Shown here piece after piece: positions 22,937 to 35,835 of a DNA stretch of 64,000 nucleotides (the first letter of the stretch is position 1; each line of letters begins with the position of its first letter). Below the pieces are notes generated by a model. The model saw nothing but the letters and a program-made list of their open reading frames with translations, was not told the DNA's origin and did not search any database. Both the position numbers and the translations under genes were made by a program. Source of the DNA: Brachionus rotundiformis (taxonomy: Eukaryota; Rotifera; Eurotatoria; Ploima; Brachionidae); the NCBI GenBank assembly GCA_016802295.1, contig JAESIW010000200.1:929309-993308 (forward strand), in the 5' to 3' direction.

Positions 22937-23935
22937 ATGTTATCAGAGGCTGAAACATTGGCTCTACCGAATAGGGTCAAAAATTTTTTTGTAAAAAATC
23001 CGGAAATTTCAAAGGCTGATGCTGCGAATCACTTTATCCAAGAAGGTATTTGTAAAAAGACAGCATATAATTATATCAATCGAGAGATAGAAGGTCAAGC
23101 TTTAAAATAAAAAAAAATCAGATAATTCTTTGACATGAGACAAGGCAAAATTAGCCCAACTTAAGAGGTTGACAAACAATCGAAAAGGTGTGAGTCAAAG
23201 GAAACTCGCTAAAAAATTCAACGTTAACCAGTCAACAATAAATCGGCAACTGGCTAAAATGAAAATTACTTATCGTAGACGTGAGAAAACACCCAAATAC
23301 AAAGAAGCCCAACGACACAAAGCCAAAAAAATAGCTGGAAACTCGTCAACCAACTTTATAAACAGCAAAGTGTCATAATTTTGGATGATGAAAAATACTT
23401 TTGTTTTGCTTGTAATGAAATGCCCGGTAACGCTTGATATTATACGGATAATAAAGAAAAATGTCCAGAAGATGTTCGTTATGCTGGAAAAGAAAAGTTT
23501 CCAAAGAAAATGCTCATGTGGATCGCAATTTCTGAACGTTGAATGTCTAAGTCTTTGTTTCGTTCATCTTAATCATGTTCATTAATATGTTCTAATGTGT
23601 ATATACAAGAATGTTTGAAAAAACGGCTTCTTCCATTCATTGAAAAGTATCATAGCGATTATAATTACTTGTTTTGGCCAGATTTAGCAAGTGCTCATAG
23701 GTCTGCAAAGACTATTTCGTGGATAGATGAGATGATTTATTATGTTCCGGTGAATATGAATATCCTCCAAATGTTCCGAAAGCAAGACCAATAGAATGGG
23801 GTGTTTTGGCACAGAATGTTTATGAGGGAGGTTGGGAGGCAAAATCAGAAAACGAATTAATCAAGCGCATTGAATCTTGCTTAAAAAAAATTGACTTGAA
23901 CTTTTTACAGTCCTTGTCGGGTATTAAGACTAAGA
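22937..23935 (+). pseudogene. Tc1/mariner transposase, multiply broken
   Basis: From ATG 22937 an N-terminal helix-turn-helix region reads to an early stop at about 23108. The frame then continues at 23169-23378 (GVSQRKLAKKFNVNQSTINR, a second HTH, then a basic region RRREKTPKYKEAQ), 23385-23585 and 23597-23794 (YLFWPDLASAHRS, the second catalytic Asp block typical of this superfamily), then VYEGGWEAKSENELIKRIES. At least four frameshifts or stops separate these pieces, so it is not functional. The family is IS630-Tc1-mariner; the clade was not determined. Confidence 0.8.
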
Positions 23936-24039
23936 ATTGAGGTCTATAGCCGACAAGGGTGTACTGTCTTTATATAAGAAATAATTTTTAAAAGTTAATT
24001 AATAAAGCTTTAAATAGGAAAAAAAATTTTTGATCTGAT

Positions 24040-24146
24040 AATGATACAGTGAATAATTTATTTTTTTATGTCGATAAGTAAAGATATTGACATAGGCAAT
24101 TTTATTCTAAAAAGAAATAAATTTGAACTATTAAGCAAGAATTTTC
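24040..24146 (+). repeat. 107-bp direct repeat, copy 1
   Basis: This block, inside the right part of the Tc1/mariner element, recurs at 25053-25159 with a single difference (GACATAGGC versus GACAAAGGC). Confidence 0.85.
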
Positions 24147-24212
24147 TGGCTCTTTTCCTTCTTTATTTATGAGGATTTGAATTTTGTGTAACTAAGCATG
24201 CATCACTCGTTA

Positions 24213-25052
24213 ATGCCCATAGTGTAACTCAGGACTGGTGTCGATTTTTATGATCTTATTCCTAGGAATAAACAAAAAATATATTAAATTCATACTTAAT
24301 CTAAAACTTTTTTTTAGCATGATGTTAAAATTAGTTTAAAAATTTAAAACATTTGGACTTTAGCTTCGCAAAATATAACAAAAAGTAAATGAATGGCTAA
24401 TATTTTCGAAGAAATTAAAAAAGGCTGATTTCAGTGTCTTTTGATCAAAAAATTATTGAAAAATGATCAGTTTTATTTAATGATTTCATTTTAATCAGTT
24501 TTTTTGCCTTTCATAATAATTAAAAAAAATTTTTATTACCTTTAAAGGGTGTTTCAAATGGTATTTCTGTTAATAAATAAAAAATTATTTTATGTTTTTT
24601 TAATATTCTTTTCTAAACACCCGTAATATTATTTTATTCTATTCCATTCTACTATATACTTATTCATATTAAGTCTAGTTTTATCAAACAAAATATGTAT
24701 CATCATTTCATAAAAGCATTTAATTTTGAATTATCTTTATCTCATGCCAAATATTTATGTAAATTTGTCGCCGCCATCCATAAGAAACCATGAACCAAAT
24801 AATATTTATTTTGAAAGTGAAATTTTAATATTTTTATCTTGAAAGTCATGCTAAAAAATTAAAAAACTCAACAACTCAGAGGATTTATCCTAATTTATCT
24901 TTTTTTCTCAGAAGCAGCTTAATCCTATTAGAAAAAAAATTATTGCTTATAAAATCTTGGGATTTAATTATGAAAACTGCTATCAATCGCTTAAATGAGA
25001 GATTTAAAGCAGGAAATTAGAATGCGAAAATAATTTTTGTCTCCAAAAGCCA
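24213..25052. other. Non-coding spacer between the two 107-bp repeats
   Basis: AT-rich; no feature recognised. Confidence 0.4.
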
Positions 25053-25159
25053 AATGATACAGTGAATAATTTATTTTTTTATGTCGATAAGTAAAGATAT
25101 TGACAAAGGCAATTTTATTCTAAAAAGAAATAAATTTGAACTATTAAGCAAGAATTTTC
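25053..25159 (+). repeat. 107-bp direct repeat, copy 2
   Basis: Same block as 24040-24146, outside the recognised transposon. No inverted terminus follows it. Confidence 0.85.
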
Positions 25160-28100
25160 AGACAAAAATTTTATTTTCTCTATCTCATAACTATTAGATC
25201 TATTAGATAACTTAACAAACTTAATTTCGAATCGAAATTTTTAATTAAATTTTTTTTGCATAAATTTTTGCTCTTTTAATTTCTCTCTTGATTTAACTAA
25301 AACAAAAACTCTAAAATTTCCTGCTTTAAATTAAACTATTTAATCATTTAATTTTCAGCTTTTTATTTCTCATTAGGCCAAAGTCTTTGCGGAATAAGTT
25401 TGGCTCATTTTTAGCAGGTTTCAGTTTCATAAGAAAAATGAATTTTTCTCATTTACTTTTTGGATGATCTACCAAATTAAATGGTAAGATCATTCGAGGG
25501 ATAGTGGTCTGATTTTATATAAATTTTTAAAAGCGAATAAAGTTCATATTTAGATAATTAAATGTAAATAATTTTCTTTAGACAGAAAAATTGATTAATA
25601 TAACAATTATTAAATATTTTATTTGTCGCAAAAATAATAAAAAAACAATATCAATATTTAAGGAGAAAAATTAATTACAAAAAGTCACATTATATAAATG
25701 AAAATAATTTAGAAATTGGTCGAGCTTGAGACTTTACGAGTTAATTATTTTATTTTTAAATATTTTGAAAAAATGTTTGTGCACTTTATGTGATCTTTTT
25801 TTTAATAAATTTTCTAGAGTAAACTTTAAATTTTATTTTTAGTTTAAGATAAATAAATCATTAATTTTTATTATCATAAATTGGAAATTTTCGGTCATTT
25901 TATCAATCGATTTTGCCTTATAAGACTGATTTGTTCCAATTATATTGTTAATATGATTTCAGTCAGTCAATGCTAAATTAAATTAATTTGACATTTTATT
26001 AAAATAGATTTAAAATATATAGAAGTTAAAATTATATCTAAATTTAGTACTCATGTTTCGAATATTATCAAATGATAAGACTTGATTATTTTTCGATTAG
26101 AAATGATTTATATTGATACAATAAAAACATAAGAACCATATAAAACTTTTTTTTTCTATATTTATTAAATTGAAAAAATTAACGATATCTTTAGTTAATG
26201 TAAAATGGTATAATATGGCTTTAGAAAATAATTTTTATGTTGATTTTAAAGCATCTGCCATTTCAGTTTTTCTAATTATCTTATTAAATTAATTAATGAG
26301 TAGAATTTGGTTTAAATGCTAAAAAACATTAAAAATCAAGAATAAAAAGGAAATTTTTATTAAAGAAAATATTGAAATGAATTTTATATAAATTGATTGT
26401 ATATTTTTTAATAGGATAAAAAAATTAATCAATGAGTCATGACAATTCATCTGAAAAATTCTTAACTTACATATACTATAAAACTATTATTTTTGTTAAT
26501 ATTTTAAACAATAGCCTTACGTTATAACAAATATTTTTTTAATTTAATTTGTAATATTTTTGATTTATTTGATAAGGATGCTAAGGTTTACCTTTAAGGG
26601 TAACAACGTTATTAAATAAATGAATTTTTAATAAATGGAAAATTTTATTTTACAATAATTAGTTAATCAGATGAATGTTTCTTTTGATTTAACAGATATT
26701 GGATTGTTTCGAAAAACATTGCTTTTTTTCTTTATTTGTAATGCTTTTTGATACTAAAAAGAATAAAAATCTTATCTTTAAATATTTGTCATAATGTTTC
26801 ATTATTGTGAGTTATCTATCGTTAAGCTATTGGATTTATCTCTTTTAAAATTTAGAATTTTCATATTTAAAAAAGCCATGACATTCATTTCCAAAATGGT
26901 CTAGGGAAGGAAAAACTTTTTTGTCAGAATGTGGATAATTTTAAGGCAATGATTATATTTCGTCTGGAGTATGGTATGGTATGGAAAATTTGAATTATTT
27001 TAAATTTTTCCAACTTTTCCAAGGTTTCAAGCGCTATTCAATAGCAAGCATATTTTTATGAAATGAATTCATTATTGTTTACAATCGAGCAGTGTGTTTA
27101 CAGCACAGGAATCTTATTAAGCTTATTGAGATTGAATCACATCCTCTAGAGATCTCTGGTATCATTATTTCCACTATAAAATAGTGTCATATCAACCTGG
27201 CAAATTGTCTTATCTTTATTAATAAGCTTTAGATTACCAGATATGGTCAACTTTAATATTTTGAGGTCATTTGAGCATTGAGAGCACAGTGCGCTCTAAT
27301 CGGAGCTTAATACTTTCTGGCTAGCAGGGGTCTTAATGATTTAATTTAGTAAACCATTTAATGGCCTTTTCCATGTATTCTTTTTCAACTCATGCAAGAG
27401 CTCTTTTGATCTTTTCAATAATTCTTCTCTTTTTGGGAACTCATTTGGCCTTATTTTTGAAACTATCTTTGTATCTTTGTTACGATATGTCTGACAATTC
27501 TTACTTTATATTTTAATAATAATTATTGTACAATTAGATTTAATTCTCAAATCAATAATTTTTAATCAATAAAACGTTTAAATCTTAACTACTTAGTTAC
27601 AAAAAAAGTAGTCACATGGATCTAAATGAGGAGAATTCAATTTGATTCTTTAATAAATCTGATAAAAAAATTTTCCACACCATTTTTGACTGGTATTTTA
27701 TGAATGAGGTTTGGCACAATGTGTTTAGGTCTTTTTTGCATTAAGAGCATAGCGCGTAATCGGAACCTAACATTCTACTGACAGGTACCATCATGGATAA
27801 ATTTAGTAAACCAATCTTGTTTCTGTTTCTAACTTAAATTACATTGTCAAAATGTGTACCACACATATTTCTAGAATTTCTTGGTCTTTTTTCCAATAAT
27901 GGCACAACATCATCAATAGAGTAAAACATATCATGGTTTTATTAACCATTTTTATATATTAATTAAAGCCAAATGCTCTACAAAAGCTAAACTTGGCCTT
28001 ATCTAATAATTATATAAGCTCATCATTATTGTTTATTCTATTTAATTTCTTAATATCCTCTTTAGCAAAAAAAATATCAAGTTAAACTAAGATTATTAAT

Positions 28101-31100
28101 AATTTACCTGTTTTTTAAATAAAAGCTATTCATTTAATTTATAATATTGATGCAATTTATTTTTGCTAATTTTATGTTCAGTATTATAGTTATTTGTTTC
28201 CCCTTACTTGTTCAAATAGAAAGACTTTTTTTTTCTAAATTTAAAAGTGAAACTTATCAATATTTTATAAAAAGTTATATTTCGATGCTAAATTTAAAAA
28301 AAAAAGCTTAGAACCAATTAACATTAATCTAATTTTGTGTGCAAATGAGAATAAACATGTTAATAACAACTTTTCATTATCTTTAAATTAAAATGATTAA
28401 AGTATTTTAATTTTTTCCAATTTGGGCTTTAAATTCGAGCTAATAGGTTTTGCTGTGCTTGTTTTAATTAATTAAATTAAGCCGAATGTTGTTTTTTTGA
28501 GCATTTTTCTTTACCCAAGCCAATTTTCAAATTTAATTTTAGTAAATAGACTCGCTCATACACAGAGGTAGAAAAAAATTTGCCTAGGTAAAATTTTTAT
28601 ACACAATTTTTCTCAAATAGGTTTTTAATTTTCTATTTTATTGGTAAAGCTTAGTTCCTCAACCAGAAATCTATAAAAAAAGCATATAATAACAAAGCGC
28701 ACAGTATTAAACATAAACCTCTAATTTAGAATCGATATCTATTAAATTTAATATTATCTTTGAAGTATTTGATTCAGCCTTGCTCTAAATAATGTCTATA
28801 ATAAGAGTAAATTTTATGTTTTAATAATAGAGTCTACATTTTAAACGACTAGGATTTATTTCTAAGTGAAAAACAAATAGCTCAAAAAAGATTGGCAATC
28901 ATTCAGATATTAAATTCTACCGGATGAAAACATTTAATTAATCATTTATTTTTATCTTTCTTTTAAATATAAAAAAAAAGTTTATTTTAATTTAATTTAT
29001 CTTGATGAATAGAGCTTAATTTAATAAAAGAAAATTGCTTGGAACTTGAAGAACGCTTCAATTTAATCAATCTCAATTGCTTTTTTCTTTTTACTTGCAT
29101 GTTTAGTTTAAACAAAAAATAAGAGATTTTATTTAATTAATAAAAAATGAGCTAAAATTTTGTGGAAACACTTAATCATTAAGTTAGCTGAGATGAATCT
29201 GCGAAAAAATTAACCACTGTTTGGACAGTTTTAACAAATTTTACCATCAATTTTGTCTATAATGACACTGACAAATAATTTTTCCATTTGTATAGCCAAT
29301 TTTTTTCAATAAAGTAATCGATCAATATTTTAATCTTAGTTTATTAAGCAAATTTTAGAACTCGAAGATTCACAGAATGTAAAATATATCTTATTTTTAT
29401 CTTAAAGTCTACTAGAAATTACGTCTAATATAGAATGGTATTATTTTACCATGGAAGAATTTTCTGTTTGCTCGCTAATATTTTCCTTACACCTTTTATT
29501 TACATCTGAGAGTATATATCAATATCAATTAAACAATAATATATGCAAATTATACAGCGACAAATAAATTATTTTATTTTTAGCGATCAATATTTTACTT
29601 AAGAATCTTAAAGTTTTTTTTAAAGCTAAAAAGCTTTTCATTAAATTGAGGAACAATTTTTAGAAATGAAAATGTTAACAAAATTAAAAATATGATAAAT
29701 TTAAATTAATATTTTTTCGGCTTAATAATTAAAGATATTAATTTAAGTTTTTATTTTTTAATTTAACTCTGTTGAGATTAAAATTTATTTTCATTTTTTA
29801 TATTGCAGAGATAAAATAAATAGATAATCATATCCATGGGCTTTATTTATTTTATAAATTTTGTTTTTCTTATTTTAACTTTTTTGAATGGTATTTAAAA
29901 TAGAATTAGTTAAACATACAGAAAATGGTAAAAAGTTCTTGGAGTCTAATGTGATTTTTAGAGAAATAATCAAACAAAAATGAAAAAAAAAATGATATTA
30001 TTTTGATACCAACATATTATTGGAACTATTAGAACCAGGATTTGAATAACTTTTAAAAATGTAAATTAAGAAAGCCTTCATTTTTGATTTTTTGTCATTT
30101 CTAATTTGATTGAGCTATCAATTCATAAAAAAATTATTAAAATAGAGTGAATTAATTTGTTTTTGTTTTGTATTCCGATAAATCTTGTTATATTTAGCAA
30201 AAATATTATTTGATGTCAAAATGTATACTTATCATTTTTAATCGTTTTTATTTAATTAATTTTATTTTTAATTATTATTTAAATTTTTTTTCTTAAATTA
30301 AATGATTGAGCTTTGGATTAGGCAAAAAACTAGTGAAATACGTACCGCGACTTCTTGCTGGACTCCGTCAAAAGCCAGTTAACAATTTAAGGTCCTATGT
30401 ATATCGGAAAATAATGAATGATAAAAATAATTTATTGAAACTTTTTTTTGTAATTTCTAAATCTAAAACTAAGTGCATTTTTTACAAGGAACCGGTTCTA
30501 TCTATAGGTACTGTTTACCAAGGTAGATGAATGGTAAAGCTTTATTTTTTCTAATGTATTGATTAATAATTGGCAATATTGATAATTTAATTATAAAGAA
30601 ATAGGAAAAAATCTAGATGATGATAAGAATTTCCTTAAAAGGCACACAATTACATCATATTATTTACCAACTTTTAGTTCTAGCAAACAACTACTTACTT
30701 TTCAAAAAAATTTTCCCAACTATGAGTTAACTTAGTTCAATTAAGTCAAATTTTTAATTGAGCTCTTTAATAAGAAATTATAAATAAAATTGGCATAGAT
30801 TGTTCGTAAAAATCATCAATTAAAGATATCAATTATTATATTTATTTGTATTTGTACTTTGAAGAGATAACAGGAGAACAACGCAAAGCTAATCTAATTT
30901 TGATATGGTGAATCGACAAAAAATTTACCAATAAATAATTTGCTTAAGTTTTTAGAGGAAATTCATAAGTGTTGTTCATTTAATTCCGTTTTTGTGATTC
31001 TAAAGGATTTTGTTTCATTCGATGAGTTGCAGTATGACACAAATCACCATAATTATGTCTTTTTTCAAAATTATTTTTACTTTAAATTATGTTAAAAAGT

Positions 31101-32781
31101 CAGTTTTCTTAGAGAAAATATTGAATTTAACTGCTTTTATGTGATTTATATCCTCAAAATGAAGAAAAACCGAACATTTTTTAAAATTAACAAAGATTTT
31201 TCTAAACATTTTCTAAGTTTTTAAAATGTAAATTGTAAAATAATAATGAATAGATAATTTTTTAAATTTATTTTATCAATTGATCAGACAATCTGATTCA
31301 TTTTAGTTTAAATTAAAAAAAAAAAATAATAATTATTTCATATTAATTCAAAGAAGAGTTTTGATTTTCAATATATGTGTTAATTAAATGGTTCTGTGCC
31401 GTTGTTAATTAAATAAATTTCCTTTTAGGAACAAATCCAAATCAATTGTATTTTAGAATCAATTCAAAATTAATTTTTTTAAATAATCCATTTTGATTTT
31501 TGAATCGTAATTATTTTCTAATATAAAGTCTCATTTATAATTTTTCCAAAATTTAAATAAAAAAAGAGATATAAAAATGCTTATTTTAATTTTCGTTCCA
31601 TTTTTAGTGTAACATAAGTTAATTTAATAAAGTAATAAACAGCTCAGAACATAATTCTTATGTACTTTAATTAATTAACTTAAAAAAAAAATGAATTCCT
31701 GTAAATTAAAAGACTACACGATACACAAACCTAGTTAATTGTCTTAGGTTTGAAAGGAATTAATATACATTTTAAAATTAAGTTTTTAACGAAAATAAAA
31801 AAATCAACACGTGAATTTTTAAAATTAAATTAAAAAAAAAAATAAATTAAATTTAAAAATGAAATGTTGGTTAAATCTTTTAGTTTCATTTTATTTTTCG
31901 TGACAATACTTTGAATTTTTTTTTGGTTTCCCAAATGAATCAACATTATTAAAAATCATTTGACTCAAAATTTTTTAATTATAATAAACTCTTTATACAC
32001 ATAAAAAAGGTTGATTTTTTTATGAACGACTAAGCAAGAATTTGTAATTTATCATGGGATCAATGTTTTATTAGTTCCTTAAAACAAATAGCTGATTGAA
32101 AATAAAAAAATTAAGTTTTTAGAATAATTAAAATTATTTTCTCAAAGCCAGACTAAATGCAAAAGTATTAATTTACTTTTATCGAATATTTATCTACCGG
32201 TTAGTTAGATTGATCATATTTTTCTAATAAAAGAATAGAAGTAAACTTGATCTGAAATAATTATAAATAAATCACTTTATGAGTTGATAAATAATAACCA
32301 CTAAATAATTTTAGTTTCTTTTATTCCACTAAAAATTGTAAACTAACCCATGTTAATTTTGGTATCGAGGTTTTTACAAATTTTTGATCTATTAATATGT
32401 AATAATAAAAAATATTTGAATTTAAAGTTGATAAATGATTTAAAAGATAACAATTGATTATTTTCAAATCATTGTGTTTACAAAAAAAAAGATTTTTTGG
32501 TCCCTTTCAAATATTAATATTTTATGAAATTTACTTTTTTAACTTAATTTAATTTTTTTAATCGTAATTAAATTATCGATTCTATTCAAACCGAGTTATA
32601 AATATGTTTAATATTATTTTTAGATAAGAATTTTAGATTTTTTATTTTAATTTGTATGAAATAATTTTATTTTTTAAAATTATTTTAACCCCTTGTTATC
32701 TTAATACATTTATTAAAAAAAATTAAGTAAAATGATTTATTTTTATTTTTTTTAGAAATAATGTAAAATAATAGATTGATA
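25160..32781. other. 7.6-kb gene-poor AT-rich region
   Basis: No exon, RNA gene or intact mobile element was recognised on either strand. Two diverged copies of a roughly 90-base block (27264-27357 and 27726-27812, sharing GAGCA-AGTGCG-TAATCGGA and TTTAGTAAACCA) suggest decayed repeats. A short open frame at 30306-30530 has no ATG and no recognised similarity. The right end is the promoter region of the receptor gene. Confidence 0.45.
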
Positions 32782-34005
32782 ATGATAGATAAATTTCATC
32801 CAACATTTATTTTATCCAATATGATAAAAGCTGATGAATCCTATTCAACTGCTTCATATATACCAACACCATATCATACATTTCATTCCATGGCCATAAA
32901 CGAGTCTACGGATCACATTTCTCGATACATAACTGGTTTTTTTCTCTACTCATTAACAATATGGACCATCATTGGAAACATATTTGTATGCATTGCAATT
33001 GCCACCAATCGTCAGCTTAAACAAGGTGGAATGAGCAATTTTTTGATCGGCAATTTGGCTTTAAGTGATCTTTTGCTTGGCTTGACTGTCTTGCCCTTCT
33101 CAGCCACTCTCAGCACTTTTAAAGTATGGCTATTTGGCAAAATTCTGTGCGACTTGTGGCTTTCTATTGACGTTTTATGTTCAACTGCGTCAATATGGGG
33201 CTTGTTGGTAATATCACTAGACCGGTATGTGGCTACCAACCATCCCATTAGATATCGAAAGCACAAAAACAACTTTAAAATGGCCCTGCTCTATTGCACT
33301 ATTTCCTGGTTCATTTCAATTACCATCAGCTTAGGACCGCTCACTGTGGATCAACAACAGTCTGGACTGAAAAAAATCAACAATTCTAGTGACTTGTACC
33401 AATGTGTTTTATTTCAGACGCCTTCCTTCGTAATAATTTCAAGTCTGTTTTCGTTTTATTTACCTTTGGTGCTTATGATAATACTCTACACTGGTGTTTT
33501 TCTAAAAATAAGACAGCAATCAAAGCTTTTGTTTAAGTCAAATCAGTCAGTACTAATTGATGTGAAGGGTAATGGAAATGAGGGCGGTAGAAAGCGTCCA
33601 ACTGGACACTCGCATCAGCATGCGTCTGAGGCCAAGGTGACCAAAACTTTGGCAATCATAATGGGTGTTTTTGTTGCTTGTTGGCTGCCATTTTTCATTG
33701 TGTATATCATACGTTCTCAACTGGCAAATCCGGGCAGCATTTCAGACAACTTTATGGATGTCTTCATTTGGCTCGGGTACTTTAATTCGGCTCTTAATCC
33801 CATTCTTTATGCCATTTTGAACAAAAATTTTCGCATAGCCTTTTCAGATATAGTTGTATGTAGATGCTTTAATAAGACCAGAGACTTTGTGAACAAATCG
33901 CTTAGTAAACGAAGGTTTAATCAGAGTGAAAGAAAAAGTCAAAGGATACAGGTTGTCTTGGAAAACAACAAAGCAGAGTGTTATATTGATTGCCAAGAGT
34001 CTTAG
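32782..34005 (+). CDS. Biogenic amine GPCR, dopamine D2-like, single exon
   Basis: 407 aa from ATG 32782, with all class-A landmarks: N66 in TM1 (GNIFVC), D96 in TM2 (NLALSDLLLG), C123 and C208 for the extracellular disulphide, D130 in TM3 (LSIDVLCSTAS; the amine-binding Asp), DRY 147-149, serines 220, 221 and 224 in TM5 (IISSLFSFYLP, the pattern of catecholamine receptors), CWLPFF at 300-305 in TM6, and NPILY 339-343 in TM7 followed by helix 8 and cysteines that could be palmitoylated. TM5 and TM7 (WLGYFNSALNP) resemble dopamine D2-like receptors most, with octopamine/tyramine receptors the main alternative. The third intracellular loop is short (about 45 residues). The N-terminus has an NES glycosylation site. 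No introns. Acts at the plasma membrane; ligand inferred from the TM3 Asp and TM5 serines. Confidence 0.9.
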   Translation: MIDKFHPTFILSNMIKADESYSTASYIPTPYHTFHSMAINESTDHISRYITGFFLYSLTIWTIIGNIFVCIAIATNRQLKQGGMSNFLIGNLALSDLLLGLTVLPFSATLSTFKVWLFGKILCDLWLSIDVLCSTASIWGLLVISLDRYVATNHPIRYRKHKNNFKMALLYCTISWFISITISLGPLTVDQQQSGLKKINNSSDLYQCVLFQTPSFVIISSLFSFYLPLVLMIILYTGVFLKIRQQSKLLFKSNQSVLIDVKGNGNEGGRKRPTGHSHQHASEAKVTKTLAIIMGVFVACWLPFFIVYIIRSQLANPGSISDNFMDVFIWLGYFNSALNPILYAILNKNFRIAFSDIVVCRCFNKTRDFVNKSLSKRRFNQSERKSQRIQVVLENNKAECYIDCQES

Positions 34006-34484
34006 AAGTGATTTTTATAATATTTAATATTCACAATTTTTAATATTCACATTTTTTGAAAAAAATTTTTATATTAATTTTATATCTATTAATAAAAAAA
34101 TTATTAAAAAACAAATTCATAACTTTTTTTAAAATAAAGAATCTCTATGAATGTCTTGGTTTGGAAAGAATGAATTAGAAGAACCAATTCTTTTCACATT
34201 TGTGAAATATTGGTTAAATTTTAATTTTTAAAAGCCAAAATATATTTTCTCAGTGTATCAGATAGTTTGAGTGTATTTAAATCAAGTCATTAAGTCAACT
34301 AAAAGTCATTCCAAAATAAAGTCACAATAGGAAATATTACGAAAATTATCAGGATATCACGATAATAGTAAAATCTGGCAAAACTCAAAACGGCCAAAGC
34401 TTTAAAAAAAATGTCTTTTTTTACAAAAATAAAAAAATTTATTTTCATTATTTATTTATTAAATGATTTAAAAAAAACTATTTA
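34006..34484. other. 3' flank of receptor gene
   Basis: AT-rich; AATAAA-like signals near 34091 and 34134. Nothing else recognised. Confidence 0.4.
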
Positions 34485-34960
34485 ATAATAATAATAATAG
34501 TTTATATTCTACGGTCAATTTAGTTAATCTAAAATGGCAAAGCAGGAAGACTATAGTAGTCCCGCTATAGTAGACTTTTCATTTTTTATTATTTCTACCG
34601 ACATCATCCAGTCTGTTTTTGAACTGGTTAACCGAACTTGCTGTGACAACTGACGTTGGCAACATATTCCATTTGTTCACTACTCGATTAGATAGATAGA
34701 TACGCCTTGCTTCACATTTTGTTAGCTGAGAGCGAATGCGATGCTTAGCTCCTCTTACTCCTCCACGTGGTCCTTCGTTATTAACTGAACTCATAAGTTT
34801 AGCATTATAATGCCAATTGACATGATTATACTTGTTTTGAATTTTATAAAATTGAATCAGATCTCCACGCTCTCGCCTTTCTTTTAGAGTTTCCAATCCT
34901 AAATTAGCTAACCTTGCCTCATAATTCAAACTTCTTATCTGTGGAACAAGTTGCTCGTTA
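34485..34960 (-). mobile_element. 3' end of a non-LTR retrotransposon
   Basis: A minus-strand open frame (34929-34579) encodes the C-terminus of ORF2: LGLETLKERRERGDLIQFYK, then SNRVVNKWNMLP and a stop after NQFKNRLDDVG. A 3' UTR with a short inverted repeat (CTATAGTAG...CTATAGTAG region) and an (ATT)n tail end at about 34485. Open, so younger than most copies here, but the RT domain is missing. Confidence 0.8.
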
Positions 34961-35489
34961 TTTTTGACTCAAAAATACTTTAAGCTTGGTTTTGTTTGTT
35001 AAAATTAGTAAGAAAAAGTAAAATTTAGAAAAAATTGACTTTATTTACACAAAACTAATTTAATTGAAAATTTAATTATCATAGAACAAATAATGTTTTA
35101 TAAAAGACAATCGCTTATTAATTTCTTTTCGCCATGCTCTTAAAATTATTGATGAATTAAAAATCAAACTCTTTCACTTTACGCATTTTACGTAATTTTT
35201 CGTAAAAAATTTGGATCAAATAATCGCTGTAAATTTTGCACACGGCATTATTAAAACTTACATTTTTTACTTATTTTAAACTGTTTATTTGTTTATTTTG
35301 AATTTATTCCTTAGATAATTTTTATATTATATTTGGCCATATAATTAGAGTGGCCACTTTCTTGTTCATTTAAGGAATAAAGTATTATTAAATTATATAA
35401 TTGTTAATTTTTTTATTTTCAAAAATTCTTTAGAAAGTTTAAATCGTTATAGTTATTTGTTTTTAGAACTCTAAAATATTTAGTTAATT
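34961..35489. other. Intergenic, AT-rich
   Basis: Nothing recognised. Confidence 0.4.
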
Positions 35490-35835
35490 TTAAACCAATT
35501 CGTCATTTATAAGGATGATCTTCTGAAAAGTCTTAAATGTCCAAGTTGCTCATATGCCGATGATCTAAAGATAATTGGTATAAGCAGTCATAAATCAAGC
35601 CCTATCTTAAAACAAGTAAATACTAGTTGATTGGACTAAAGAATGGTCAACAGAGCTATCGAAATGCAAAGTTATACATTTAGGAAGAAAATAACCAAAT
35701 CAAATTTATTGTATGGGACAGAATAATGAAACCTCCTTTCTAAAAGAGACAAAAGAAAAAAGAGATCTTGGTATAATTATTTCCAACGATCTCAAATGGA
35801 AAAAACAGTGCATGTTGCAGTGTCTACTACCATTA
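35490..35835 (+). pseudogene. LINE reverse transcriptase fragment
   Basis: SYADDLKIIG (RT catalytic motif), WTKEWSTELSKCKVIHLG and KEKRDLGIIISNDLKWKKQC appear in order in shifting frames. They are consecutive blocks of a CR1/Jockey-like RT. Heavily decayed. Confidence 0.7.

Larger units (their letters stand above)
22800..24210 (+). mobile_element. Tc1/mariner-family DNA transposon, inactive
   Basis: Terminal inverted repeats of about 27 bases (ACGGGTGATGCATTCCTAGT at the left; the right end complements to ACGAGTGATGCATGCTTAGT, then TACACAA in both) are bounded by TA dinucleotides (22798-22799 and 24211-24212), the Tc1/mariner target duplication. A broken transposase lies inside. Total length about 1.4 kb. 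Confidence 0.8.

Noticed and set aside
30306..30530. 74-codon open frame (SFGLGKKLVKYVPRLLAGLR...)
   Set aside because: No ATG in frame, no recognised similarity, and no splice partners could be found. It could be an exon of an unknown gene, but the evidence is too thin.
33012..33272. Minus-strand frame within the GPCR gene
   Set aside because: Antisense shadow; the plus strand carries an unmistakable receptor.
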